From an uncultured Phocaeicola sp. (lineage in GTDB: Bacteria; Bacteroidota; Bacteroidia; Bacteroidales; Bacteroidaceae), in assembly GCA_948566455.1 (NCBI GenBank), contig CAOYQO010000007.1, positions 62,001 through 126,000 of the forward strand: DNA of 64,000 bases, given 5' to 3'. Positions 35,768 through 43,672 of this stretch are shown in pieces. The notes under the pieces are model-generated. The model worked only from the letters and a program-made list of their open reading frames with translations. It ran no database searches and was not told the DNA's origin. Positions within the stretch are counted from its first letter, which is position 1; each line of letters opens with the position of its first letter. The translations under genes were made by a program, and so were the position numbers.

Positions 35768-35815
35768 TCAGCAAACGATTTTTAAAAGTATAAACTTAAA
35801 ACAATCCAACGAACA

Positions 35816-37630
35816 ATGAGAAATTTTCATCAGTACGGAATCGACACCAAAGGCCGCAACAGCGGCAAAATCAAAACCATCTGCCCCCAGTGTAACGACA
35901 CCCGCGGACACAAAGGAGACAAATCGTTCTCCGTCAACCTGAGCGAAGGAACATGCTACTGCCATCACTGTGGCTACAAACTCTACGTGCCCGACGATGC
36001 CGAAGAACGCCAACGCCAACAACGCCGGGAACAACGCCGGAAAGCCAGCCAACTGCCCTCACACTTCCGCCGCCCCACCTTCGACCCTGCAAAAGCAAAG
36101 TTGAGTGAGAAACTGGAAAAATACTGGACGCAAAAACGCTGTCTCGCCCAAAACCTGCTCGCCGAACTGCACATCACTGAAGAATGCATCAAACTACCGG
36201 GTAGCAACGAGATAGAGAATTGCCTCTGCTTCAATTACTTCGAGAATGGTGTACTCATCAACACCAAGTACCGCAGCGCACTGAAACACTTCAGAATGGT
36301 GACCGGCGCCGAACTCATCCCATACAATATCGACGCCATTGCCGACACTCCGGAGTGCATCATCACCGAAGGCGAATTCGATGCCTGCGCCTTCATGACT
36401 GCCGGGCGGAAAGACGTCATCTCCGTGCCCGCCGGTGCGCAGAGCAACCTCACATGGATGGACAGGTTCGTGGAGTCGCACTTCGAACCCAAGAAAGTGA
36501 TTTACATCGCTGCCGACGAGGACGGAGCCGGACAAGCGCTGCGCCATGAACTCGTCCGCCGCCTGGGAGCGGAGCGTTGCCGCCTGGTACACTTCGGCCC
36601 CGGATGCAAGGACGCCAATGAACATTTGATTCTTTACGGCGCTCAAAGTCTTCTCATCACTCTGGCGCAAGCCGAAGAGATCCCGCTGGAAGGCGTATTC
36701 ACCGCCGAGGACTACCGGGAAGACCTGCGTGCGCTCTTCGAAAACGGGCTGTGCCGTGGTGCCGATACGGGTTGGGAAAACTTTGATGCGAACTGCACTT
36801 TTGAGACCGGGCGGAACGTTGTGGTGTCGGGAATGGCTGGACACGGGAAATCCGAATTCGTCGACGAACTTGTCCTGCGCCTCTGCCTGCGCCATGAGTG
36901 GAAGATAGCCTACTTCAGCCCCGAAAACTTGCCGGTCAATTACCATCATGCCAAGCTGATTGAAAAGTTGACCGGACTGCAATTCGGCCCCGGCCCGGGC
37001 ATGACGGAAGAGCTGTACAACCACGCTGTGAACTGGCTGACAGCCAACGTGACGCACATCTTGCCGGGCACCGAGGCCTGTACCATCGACCATATCCTAG
37101 AGAAAGCCCGCCAACTGGTATACCGTCGCGGAGTCCGCATCCTCGTCATCGACCCGCTGAACCGCCTGGACCAGCAATTGGAACCGGGGCAGACGGAACT
37201 GATGTACATCACCTCGCTGCTGGGCAAGCTGGGACGCTTCGCCGCGCAACATAAATGCCTGGTCATCCTCGTGGCACACCCGCGCAAGATGAACCGCAAC
37301 ACCGCCACCGGAGAACTGCGCCGGGTGGAGATGAACGACATCAACGGTTCGGCCAACTTCGGCAATATGTCCGACTACTGTCTCTGCGTGAACCGCGACG
37401 ATGCCAAACAACTTGTCACCGTCTACATAGACAAAGTCCGTTTCAAGCACTTGGGTAGCGGCTATACCCATGCCAAGTTTGTCTACAACCGCATCAACGG
37501 GCGTTACTGGCCTTGCGAGGAAGACATCGTGCACGGACCGGACGGTGACAAACCGGGACCGGTAAACACTAAATTCGATAATGAAAATTGGTTAAAAAAC
37601 AATTCCGATCAATGTTGTTTATTCGATTAA
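35816..37630 (+). CDS. Primase-helicase (zinc finger, Toprim, RecA-like ATPase)
   Basis: This 604-residue protein resembles phage T7 gp4 and Twinkle. A zinc ribbon uses C23, C26, C49 and C52. A Toprim domain has CIITEGEFDACAF and YIAADEDGAG. A RecA-like helicase domain has Walker A GMAGHGKSEF (K345), Walker B RILVIDPLNRLD, then LVILVAHPRKMNR. It would prime and unwind DNA at a fork. The gene is GC-rich compared with the polysaccharide genes on both sides. No origin, integrase or structural phage gene is seen, so it may be a domesticated module. Confidence 0.88.
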   Translation: MRNFHQYGIDTKGRNSGKIKTICPQCNDTRGHKGDKSFSVNLSEGTCYCHHCGYKLYVPDDAEERQRQQRREQRRKASQLPSHFRRPTFDPAKAKLSEKLEKYWTQKRCLAQNLLAELHITEECIKLPGSNEIENCLCFNYFENGVLINTKYRSALKHFRMVTGAELIPYNIDAIADTPECIITEGEFDACAFMTAGRKDVISVPAGAQSNLTWMDRFVESHFEPKKVIYIAADEDGAGQALRHELVRRLGAERCRLVHFGPGCKDANEHLILYGAQSLLITLAQAEEIPLEGVFTAEDYREDLRALFENGLCRGADTGWENFDANCTFETGRNVVVSGMAGHGKSEFVDELVLRLCLRHEWKIAYFSPENLPVNYHHAKLIEKLTGLQFGPGPGMTEELYNHAVNWLTANVTHILPGTEACTIDHILEKARQLVYRRGVRILVIDPLNRLDQQLEPGQTELMYITSLLGKLGRFAAQHKCLVILVAHPRKMNRNTATGELRRVEMNDINGSANFGNMSDYCLCVNRDDAKQLVTVYIDKVRFKHLGSGYTHAKFVYNRINGRYWPCEEDIVHGPDGDKPGPVNTKFDNENWLKNNSDQCCLFD

Positions 37631-37637
37631 TAATCAG

Positions 37638-37645
37638 TATATTTG
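37638..37645 (+). promoter_or_regulatory. -7 box (TATATTTG) before the DUF4248 gene
   Basis: TATATTTG lies 40 nt before the DUF4248 ATG and just after the primase-helicase stop. Confidence 0.55.
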
Positions 37646-37684
37646 TATATATTTTAAAGCAGTAAACAACCTAAACTTTAACGC

Positions 37685-37930
37685 ATGAAAAAAGAAGATG
37701 ATTCAAACCTTGACGCCCACTTCCCGATACGTACTTACGGGAAAGGCGAACTGGCAATGTGCTACATTCGCGGGGTGTGCCAGCATACCGCCGTCAAGCA
37801 ATTCAACGAGTGGATACGCACGGCTCCGGGACTGGAAGAACGTTTGCTGGCCACGGGTATGAAGCGCGGTAGCAGACACTATACGCCTGCACAGGTACAA
37901 CTCATCGTCAATGTTTTCGGGGAACCTTAA
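37685..37930 (+). CDS. DUF4248 small protein
   Basis: This 81-residue protein has the DUF4248 pattern: FPIRTYGKGELAMCYI, then a helical region (QFNEWIRTAPGLEERLLATGM) and RHYTPAQVQLIVNVFGEP. The fold looks like a helix-turn-helix DNA-binding protein, but function is unproven. DUF4248 genes commonly sit with HU-like and amidase genes near Bacteroides capsule loci, as here. Its final codons form the 5' arm of a terminator hairpin. Confidence 0.8.
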   Translation: MKKEDDSNLDAHFPIRTYGKGELAMCYIRGVCQHTAVKQFNEWIRTAPGLEERLLATGMKRGSRHYTPAQVQLIVNVFGEP

Positions 37931-37946
37931 GGTTCCCCGTTTTTTT
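37918..37946 (+). terminator. Terminator overlapping the DUF4248 stop codon
   Basis: A perfect 22-nt palindrome (CGGGGAACCTT with AAGGTTCCCCG, 37918-37939) is followed by seven T. The stop TAA (37928-37930) is at the hairpin tip, so the last coding bases are part of the terminator stem. Confidence 0.88.
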
Positions 37947-37967
37947 GCACTTCAAAATCGACTCTAT

Positions 37968-38030
37968 CGTCCCTTATTCTCCCATAACGTCCTGTAACGT
38001 CCTGTAGCCTCCCTTAACGTCCCTCCTCCC
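37968..38030 (+). repeat. Six 10-bp direct repeats upstream of the HU-like gene
   Basis: Units CGTCCCTTAT, TCTCCCATAA, CGTCCTGTAA, CGTCCTGTAG, CCTCCCTTAA and CGTCCCTCCT follow without gaps. Ten bases is close to one helical turn, so the same face is presented six times. The array ends 14 nt before a promoter -7 box. Confidence 0.65.
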
Positions 38031-38043
38031 TTGCCTCATGCTG

Positions 38044-38051
38044 TACCTTTG
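38044..38051 (+). promoter_or_regulatory. -7 box (TACCTTTG) of the HU-like gene
   Basis: TACCTTTG matches TAnnTTTG, 50 nt before the ATG. The 10-bp repeats occupy the -33 region, and no TTTG box is present. Confidence 0.6.
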
Positions 38052-38100
38052 TTGCATCAACGTTGAAAAATTGATTATTAACTATTAAACATTACTCAAC

Positions 38101-38616
38101 ATGTCAAACGCTTTAGTAGTGCGCACACAGCGCCACAAGAAAATCGGAGACGCAGCATCTCCGATGGTTTTCACCCTGAAACGTAAATCGAAAGATGCAA
38201 AGATCTTCGACCTCGAACGCATCGCGCAGGACATCGAAGCCTTGGGCGGAATGTCGGCCGAGGACGTGGTACACGTCGGTAAAGCCATTGTGCGCCAGAT
38301 GCGCCAGGTGATGACCGACGGCAACAGTGTCCGCCTGGACGGTTTCGGGATTTTCCACACCACCTTTAAATGTCGCGCCACCGAAGTGGCCAAGGACTGT
38401 ACGGTGAAAAATATCGAACGTGTCAACATCCGTTTCAAGGTGGCCAACACCTTGCGTCTGGTGAACGACAGCAATGCCAGTACCAGAGGGGGGGCCAATA
38501 ACATCACCTTCGAATTAGTGTCCGAAGACGGCAGCTCGTCCGGTAGCAATTCCGGTGGCGGAAATACTGGTGGCGATGGCGGAGACGGCGGTATTGAGGA
38601 TGATCCGCTGGGATAG
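38101..38616 (+). CDS. HU-like DNA-binding protein with Gly/Ser-rich tail
   Basis: This 171-residue protein has an N-terminal extension and an HU/IHF-like fold (about 40-125): DLERIAQDIEALGGMSAEDV, then VRLDGFGIFHTTFKC. A low-complexity Gly/Ser/Asn/Asp tail follows (about 140-171). It belongs to the HU-related group found next to capsule loci in Bacteroides. Such proteins bend or coat DNA. It has its own promoter with an unusual 10-bp repeat array upstream. Confidence 0.82.
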   Translation: MSNALVVRTQRHKKIGDAASPMVFTLKRKSKDAKIFDLERIAQDIEALGGMSAEDVVHVGKAIVRQMRQVMTDGNSVRLDGFGIFHTTFKCRATEVAKDCTVKNIERVNIRFKVANTLRLVNDSNASTRGGANNITFELVSEDGSSSGSNSGGGNTGGDGGDGGIEDDPLG

Positions 38617-38677
38617 GGTCTAAAGCCGGAGGCTTTGAAAATTAAAAATTAAAGGCTGCGCAGCCTGCTTATGATTT

Positions 38678-38705
38678 ATCACTAATCACTAATCACTAAT
38701 CACTA
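38678..38705 (+). repeat. Four ATCACTA heptads before the smalltalk gene
   Basis: ATCACTA is repeated four times exactly (38678-38705), ending 12 nt before the small gene. The unit is the same as in the trpB-trpE array. Confidence 0.7.
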
Positions 38706-38717
38706 AAAAACTCTCTT

Positions 38718-38813
38718 ATGAAAAAAACGACTTGGGACAAGATTTTGAAGGTAATCATCGCGGTGGCTTCGGCTATAATAGGCGCTTTTAGTGCGAACGC
38801 GATGAATTTGTAA
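38718..38813 (+). CDS. Smalltalk-type 31-residue protein
   Basis: This short gene encodes a basic start (MKKTTWDKILK) and one hydrophobic helix (VIIAVASAIIGAFSANAMNL). Size, sequence and position six bases before an N-acetylmuramoyl-L-alanine amidase gene fit the small Bacteroides family called smalltalk protein. The function is unknown; a membrane-inserted holin-like or partner role to the amidase can only be guessed. It is too short for common gene finders. Confidence 0.75.
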   Translation: MKKTTWDKILKVIIAVASAIIGAFSANAMNL

Positions 38814-38819
38814 ACACGT

Positions 38820-39263
38820 ATGAGGAAGATCGATTTAATCGTCATCCATTGCAGTGCCACCCGCGAGGACCGCCCCTTTACCGAGCACGACTTGGACACC
38901 GCCCACCGCCTCCGTGGTTTTGATGGCATTGGCTATCATTTCTACGTTCGCCGTAACGGTGATATCAAGTCCACACGCGCGGTCGAGAGGGTCGGTGCCC
39001 ACGCGCGTGGGTACAATGCTCACTCAATCGGTATCTGTTATGAGGGTGGACTGGACAGCCACGGACTGGCAAAGGACACCCGGACGGAGTGGCAGCGACA
39101 TTCGTTGCGGGTACTGGTGCGGGCGCTGAAAATGGATTATCCGGAGGCACGGGTAGTGGGACACCGGGATCTGAGTCCGGATGTGAATGGAAACGGGGAG
39201 GTGGAACCGATGGAGTGGACGAAGGAATGTCCGTGCTTTGAAGTGGAGAAAGAGAGGTGGTAA
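38820..39263 (+). CDS. N-acetylmuramoyl-L-alanine amidase (T7 lysozyme type)
   Basis: This 147-residue zinc amidase of the Amidase_2/PGRP family cleaves the bond between muramic acid and the peptide stem. Zinc ligands are probably H10 (IVIHCSATRED), the His in VVGHRDLSPD and the Cys of ECPCFEV. No signal peptide is visible, so export would need help, perhaps from the small membrane protein encoded six bases upstream. It closes the cassette. The same amidase type is common at the edges of Bacteroides capsule loci. Confidence 0.9.
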   Translation: MRKIDLIVIHCSATREDRPFTEHDLDTAHRLRGFDGIGYHFYVRRNGDIKSTRAVERVGAHARGYNAHSIGICYEGGLDSHGLAKDTRTEWQRHSLRVLVRALKMDYPEARVVGHRDLSPDVNGNGEVEPMEWTKECPCFEVEKERW

Positions 39264-39453
39264 ACCCCTCTCTTCACCTCAAATTTACACAAAACAACAA
39301 ACTACTACATAATATCTTTTCAGATAGTTAACCTTACTCTTTCTCGAAAAGATGTAGAAATAGTTTCTCCTAAATGAAATAATGCATTTTTCTTACATTA
39401 TTCAAAAATATCAAAAACATGAGATAAATGTTGCTCCTCTTATAAAGGTTTAG

Positions 39454-39461
39454 TATTTTTG
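39454..39461 (+). promoter_or_regulatory. -7 box (TATTTTTG) of the second polysaccharide operon
   Basis: TATTTTTG lies 33 nt before the MenD-like gene. A near match to TTTG is present upstream but the spacing is imperfect. Confidence 0.5.
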
Positions 39462-39493
39462 CCTACATATAATAACCCCAACTAACTCTATTT

Positions 39494-41230
39494 ATGTACT
39501 CAGACAATAAATTAGTTCTCCAAATAATATCATTACTGAAACAATTTGGAATAAAGAGAATTGTGGTATCCCCCGGTAGCCGCCACTTTTCCTTAGTTCA
39601 TTCTTTGGAAGCGGACAATTCTTTCAGTCTTTATTCTGTTGTGGATGAGAGGAGTGCTGCTTTTTTTGCATTAGGCATGATTCAGCAGACAGGGGATCCC
39701 GTTGCAATAACCTGTTCTTCAGGAACTGCATGTATGAATTACGGAAGTGCTATAGTAGAAGCATTTTATCAGAAATTGCCCTTGCTTATTCTATCCAGTG
39801 ACCGTCCTCCGGAATTACTCAATCAACTGGAGGACCAAATGTATGACCAATTAAGCACATTCACTAACTGTACAAAGTACCAAGGACAACTCCGTGAAAT
39901 AAAAACAGATACTGATGAATGGTATGCTAATCGTATCTTAAACGAAGGGCTCTTGGAACTAAATCACCATGGGAAAGGGCCGGTACACCTTAATATACCT
40001 TTCACATCTCATCGAAATGATACATTTTCTAATACCTCTTTACCAGAGGTTAGAAAAATATCTTTAAGAAGAGCTGACGCTCCCCCCGAAATGTGGATAG
40101 AGGCATCAACAAAACTGAACAACAAAAAAATAATGATTATCTGGGGGCAGTCCGTCTCTTTGACCGACCGTTTTAAAAAGGCAATTGACAGATTCTGTGA
40201 ATGTTTCAATGTTACTATACTGACTGATAAAATATCGAATCTTCACCATCCAAAGGCTATTTACAATGTGCCAGCCATTTTATCCTCATTAAGATGGGAA
40301 GACAAGGCTAATTTAATACCTGACATCGTTATCAGCATAGGAGGAAATTATATTTTCAACAATGAAATAAAAGCACTGTTACGACCTGCTAAAATTCCTC
40401 ATTGGCAAGTAGGATATGAAGATAAAGTGTGCGATCCTTTCAGAACCCTTACTGAAATATTCGAAATGGGAGAAGCATTCTTTTTTGAACAATTATCATC
40501 TACAGGCATTGCTACACATCAGAATGATTATGAAGAAGCCTGGAAGAAAATATCTTGCCAAATTCCGATACCAACAGCAGAATGTGGAGAATTATATGCC
40601 ATCGGTAGGCTTCTAACCAACTTCCCTGAAAATGCAGATCTACAATTAGCCAATAGTTGTACCATCCGAATGGCACATTTTTTTCCAACCAATGATTCAA
40701 TCCGTATCAACTGCAATCGTGGTGTAAATGGCATTGACGGAAGTATGTCAACTGCGGTAGGATTTGCAGCAGCAAACCCTAAAGCAACCTTTCTAATTAT
40801 CGGTGACTTATCTTTCTTTTATGACATGAATGCTCTATGGAACAGACATTTATCAAAGAAGTTACGTATTATGCTTATAAACAATGAGGGTGGAGCTGTT
40901 ATGTATGCCCCCATTAATAAAGAAATGCGCAAAACCCTGCCTGCACATATTGCTGCCGGACATATAACTTCTGCCCAAGGATGGGTCGAATCTTTAGGTT
41001 TTCAATATATAGAAGCGTCATCCAAAGATGAAATAGATGAAGGAATCAATATACTAACAGATTTAAGTATAGAACACCCCATATTATTGGAAGTCCACTC
41101 AACAACAGTAAGAGATATAAATGCAATGCAAGATTTCACCTCTTCTTTATATCATCCTTCTATGTCCGAAAAAATAGTCAATGAAGCCAAAAACATTGCA
41201 AAAAAGGCAATACGCATCATTAAGCAATAA
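39494..41230 (+). CDS. MenD-like thiamine-diphosphate enzyme in a polysaccharide cluster
   Basis: This 578-residue protein has the full MenD layout: VVSPGSRH, VVDERSAAFFALG with the ThDP-activating Glu, LSSDRPPEL, and a C-terminal ThDP site GDLSFFYDMNALWN...NNEGGAVMY. Both arginines known to bind substrate carboxylates in MenD appear conserved (CTIRMAHF, CNRGVNGIDG). The GANQ motif contacting isochorismate is replaced by LEDQ, and GGGIF by GGAVM. The gene lies with a flippase, SDR and pyruvyl transferase and not with other men genes. True MenD remains possible, but a related carboligase making a polymer substituent is a good alternative. Confidence 0.8.
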   Translation: MYSDNKLVLQIISLLKQFGIKRIVVSPGSRHFSLVHSLEADNSFSLYSVVDERSAAFFALGMIQQTGDPVAITCSSGTACMNYGSAIVEAFYQKLPLLILSSDRPPELLNQLEDQMYDQLSTFTNCTKYQGQLREIKTDTDEWYANRILNEGLLELNHHGKGPVHLNIPFTSHRNDTFSNTSLPEVRKISLRRADAPPEMWIEASTKLNNKKIMIIWGQSVSLTDRFKKAIDRFCECFNVTILTDKISNLHHPKAIYNVPAILSSLRWEDKANLIPDIVISIGGNYIFNNEIKALLRPAKIPHWQVGYEDKVCDPFRTLTEIFEMGEAFFFEQLSSTGIATHQNDYEEAWKKISCQIPIPTAECGELYAIGRLLTNFPENADLQLANSCTIRMAHFFPTNDSIRINCNRGVNGIDGSMSTAVGFAAANPKATFLIIGDLSFFYDMNALWNRHLSKKLRIMLINNEGGAVMYAPINKEMRKTLPAHIAAGHITSAQGWVESLGFQYIEASSKDEIDEGINILTDLSIEHPILLEVHSTTVRDINAMQDFTSSLYHPSMSEKIVNEAKNIAKKAIRIIKQ

Positions 41231-41238
41231 ATAATGCA

Positions 41239-42768
41239 ATGAAGGCAAATAAAAATATTATTGTGAAAAACACTCTGTTTCTCTATATCAGAATGTTTTT
41301 TACTTTGCTGGTTACCTTATATACATCACGAATAGTATTAAATGTATTAGGGGCAAATGACTTCGGTACATATAGCGTAGTTGGAGGAATTATTGGCACT
41401 TTCTCTTTTTTAAGTACTACTTTGGCTTCATCCACCCAACGTTTTTTAAATTATGAAATGGGATCACAGAATACGGGTAAGTTAAAGGACATATTTAGAA
41501 CCAGCTTGTCCATCCACCTAATCTTATCTCTCATTATCATACTATTGGCAGAAACTTTAGGGTTATGGTTTCTAAACACTCAAATGAACATCCCTTCTGA
41601 AAGAATGTATGCAGCAAACTGGGTGTACCAATGTTCTATTGCAAGCTTTGTAATTTCGATTATGAGCGTACCCTATAACGCAGCTATTATAGCCCACGAA
41701 AAAATGTCTGCCTTTGCATATATCAGTATTTTAGAAGTAACTCTTAAATTATTAGTTGTGTTCCTTCTGCAATGGATTGGAGGAGATAAGCTTATCATAT
41801 ATGCTATCATGTTGATGATCGCACAATTAATCGTTAGATTAGTCTATAGCAGATATGCAGAAATACATTTTGAAGAATGCGATAACCACTACTCTATAAA
41901 CAAAACTATAATGAAGGAAATGCTTTCTTTTTCTAGCTGGAACATGATAAGTGTATTTTCTGTCATGCTGAAAAATCAAGGCGTAAATATCATATTGAAT
42001 ATCTTTTTTAACACATTAGTCAATGCAGCGAGAGGAATAGCTGTACAAGTGAATACTGTAATCTATGGCTTTGTTACTAATTTCATGCAAGCTTTAAATC
42101 CGCAAATCGTCAAGAACTATGCAGCTGGTGAACTAAAAGAAGTGAGAAGTCTTGTTAGTTTAGGAGCACGTATGGGATTCTATCTTATCTCATTCTTTGC
42201 TATTCCCATACTAATAAAGACCGAACAGATTTTAACATTATGGTTAGGAGAGTACCCTCAATATACAATAATTTTTGTACGCTTAACCCTCATACTTTCC
42301 ATGCTAGAATCCTTTGGTCCTACGCTAGCTGCCGCACAAGCAGCTACTGGTAAAATCCGAAATTACCATATAACAATAAGCAGTATTGGTCTATTGAATC
42401 TTCCAATCAGTATTTTACTACTACATTGGAATTACCCTCCTTATATACCCTATATTGTATCTATTAGTCTTATGATTATTATTAACGGTATCAGATTATA
42501 TTTTTTAAAAAAATCCATAAAAATAAAAGTAGGAAATTTTATTACAGCAGTCTATTTAAGAGGAGCTGTTGTTGTACTCACAGGAACTACTATCCCTTTA
42601 CTAATTCATAAGTACTATACCAACCTTCATATTATAGGATTAGGAATTTACATGCTGCTTTGTTTTCTTAGTATGGGAATAGCCATTTTCTTAGTAGGGC
42701 TTTCTTCAAATGAAAGAAGCATAATCATTCAAAAAATAACAAGAACTATTATAAAAGACAAGAGATGA
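41239..42768 (+). CDS. Wzx-type polysaccharide flippase
   Basis: This 509-residue polytopic protein has about fourteen membrane helices and the MOP-superfamily start (LFLYIRMFFTLLVTLYTSRIVLNVLGANDFG). It would flip undecaprenyl-linked repeat units across the inner membrane. It starts 8 nt after the MenD-like gene and overlaps the SDR gene by 4 nt, so it belongs to the same operon. It is the only flippase in the window, and the polymerase gene is in the other operon at 28347, so both regions may serve one polymer. Confidence 0.88.
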   Translation: MKANKNIIVKNTLFLYIRMFFTLLVTLYTSRIVLNVLGANDFGTYSVVGGIIGTFSFLSTTLASSTQRFLNYEMGSQNTGKLKDIFRTSLSIHLILSLIIILLAETLGLWFLNTQMNIPSERMYAANWVYQCSIASFVISIMSVPYNAAIIAHEKMSAFAYISILEVTLKLLVVFLLQWIGGDKLIIYAIMLMIAQLIVRLVYSRYAEIHFEECDNHYSINKTIMKEMLSFSSWNMISVFSVMLKNQGVNIILNIFFNTLVNAARGIAVQVNTVIYGFVTNFMQALNPQIVKNYAAGELKEVRSLVSLGARMGFYLISFFAIPILIKTEQILTLWLGEYPQYTIIFVRLTLILSMLESFGPTLAAAQAATGKIRNYHITISSIGLLNLPISILLLHWNYPPYIPYIVSISLMIIINGIRLYFLKKSIKIKVGNFITAVYLRGAVVVLTGTTIPLLIHKYYTNLHIIGLGIYMLLCFLSMGIAIFLVGLSSNERSIIIQKITRTIIKDKR

Positions 42769-43646
42769 GTACAATAAAGAATATTATCAAAAACATTTTC
42801 TCTATTGATAGAAAAATAGGAGTAATATTGAGAAAGAGATACTCCTCTTTCCATGTAACAAGACCCTATGAAATAAACTTGTCTGACCATGGAAGATTTC
42901 AAGGAAAAGTAGCTGTGGTCATCGGAGGGTCTGGTGCAATAGGAAGAGCATGCTGTTGCAGATTAGCTGCAGAAGGTGCGAACGTTATTGTTTGTGGAAC
43001 TCACAATGAAAGCATACAGCCAGTTGTTAATGAAATAAATACATTGGGATATAAAGCAAATGCATGTATAATAAATGTCAAAGATGATGATGATATTACC
43101 CTTAAATTTGAAAAACTGATATCTCAATTTGGACATATAGATATATTCATTTATACAGCTGGGGGATCAGCTCGTGAAAAGCATGCAAATATAGTCTCAC
43201 AAGATTTCTCTGTTATTGATAATACACTGTCTACAAATCTTAGAGGGGCCATTTTTTGTTCCCAGAAAGCAGCTATACAAATGAGAAAACAAAAGTCTGG
43301 AAAGATCATCTTTATTTCATCCGTTATTGGTTTACAAGGCAAAGCAGGCTATTCTGAATATGCAGCAAGTAAAGCAGGAATAATAGCTTATACCAAATCC
43401 TTAGCTATGGAATTAGGAAAAGGAGGAATAAACGTGAATTGTATATCTCCCGGTATCGTGCAACGTGGAGAGGTAACCCCCGAAATAATAGACAAAATCA
43501 CTAAAACTAATTATTCTTATACATATGGAAAACCAGAAGATATTGCAAACACTGCAGCCTTTTTGGCATCTGATGAATCTTCTTTCATTATCGGACAAAA
43601 TATTATTGTCGATGGAGGAAGATGTTTAGGTTTAAGAGGAGATTAA
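42765..43646 (+). CDS. Short-chain dehydrogenase/reductase
   Basis: This 293-residue SDR has a Rossmann dinucleotide loop GGSGAIGRA, the NAG-like region YTAGGSAR, the catalytic Ser in FISSVIG and the YxxxK pair in YSEYAASKAG. An N-terminal extension of about 45 residues precedes the fold. It probably reduces or oxidises a sugar or the product of the MenD-like enzyme upstream. It overlaps the flippase gene by 4 nt (ATGA), a sign of translational coupling. Substrate is unknown. Confidence 0.85.
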   Translation: MSTIKNIIKNIFSIDRKIGVILRKRYSSFHVTRPYEINLSDHGRFQGKVAVVIGGSGAIGRACCCRLAAEGANVIVCGTHNESIQPVVNEINTLGYKANACIINVKDDDDITLKFEKLISQFGHIDIFIYTAGGSAREKHANIVSQDFSVIDNTLSTNLRGAIFCSQKAAIQMRKQKSGKIIFISSVIGLQGKAGYSEYAASKAGIIAYTKSLAMELGKGGINVNCISPGIVQRGEVTPEIIDKITKTNYSYTYGKPEDIANTAAFLASDESSFIIGQNIIVDGGRCLGLRGD

Positions 43647-43672
43647 TTTATAGCAAGATTAAAATAACAGAT

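Noticed and set aside
35421..35819. 132-codon plus-strand ORF across the end of the DUF4373 gene and the repeat array
   Set aside because: It is in another frame, very rich in Pro/Thr/His from the repeat units, and has no recognisable domain.
36194..37093. 299-codon minus-strand ORF opposite the primase-helicase gene
   Set aside because: It covers the Toprim and Walker A coding region of a well-supported gene, so it is a shadow ORF.
34616..39263. Complete prophage or conjugative element
   Set aside because: No integrase, terminase, capsid, tail, mobilisation or relaxase genes are seen; only replication-like and amidase genes are present.
39494..41230. Reading the MenD-like gene as part of a menaquinone operon
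   Set aside because: No menF, menH, menC, menE or menB genes are adjacent; all neighbours are polysaccharide genes. True MenD activity is not excluded, only the operon claim.
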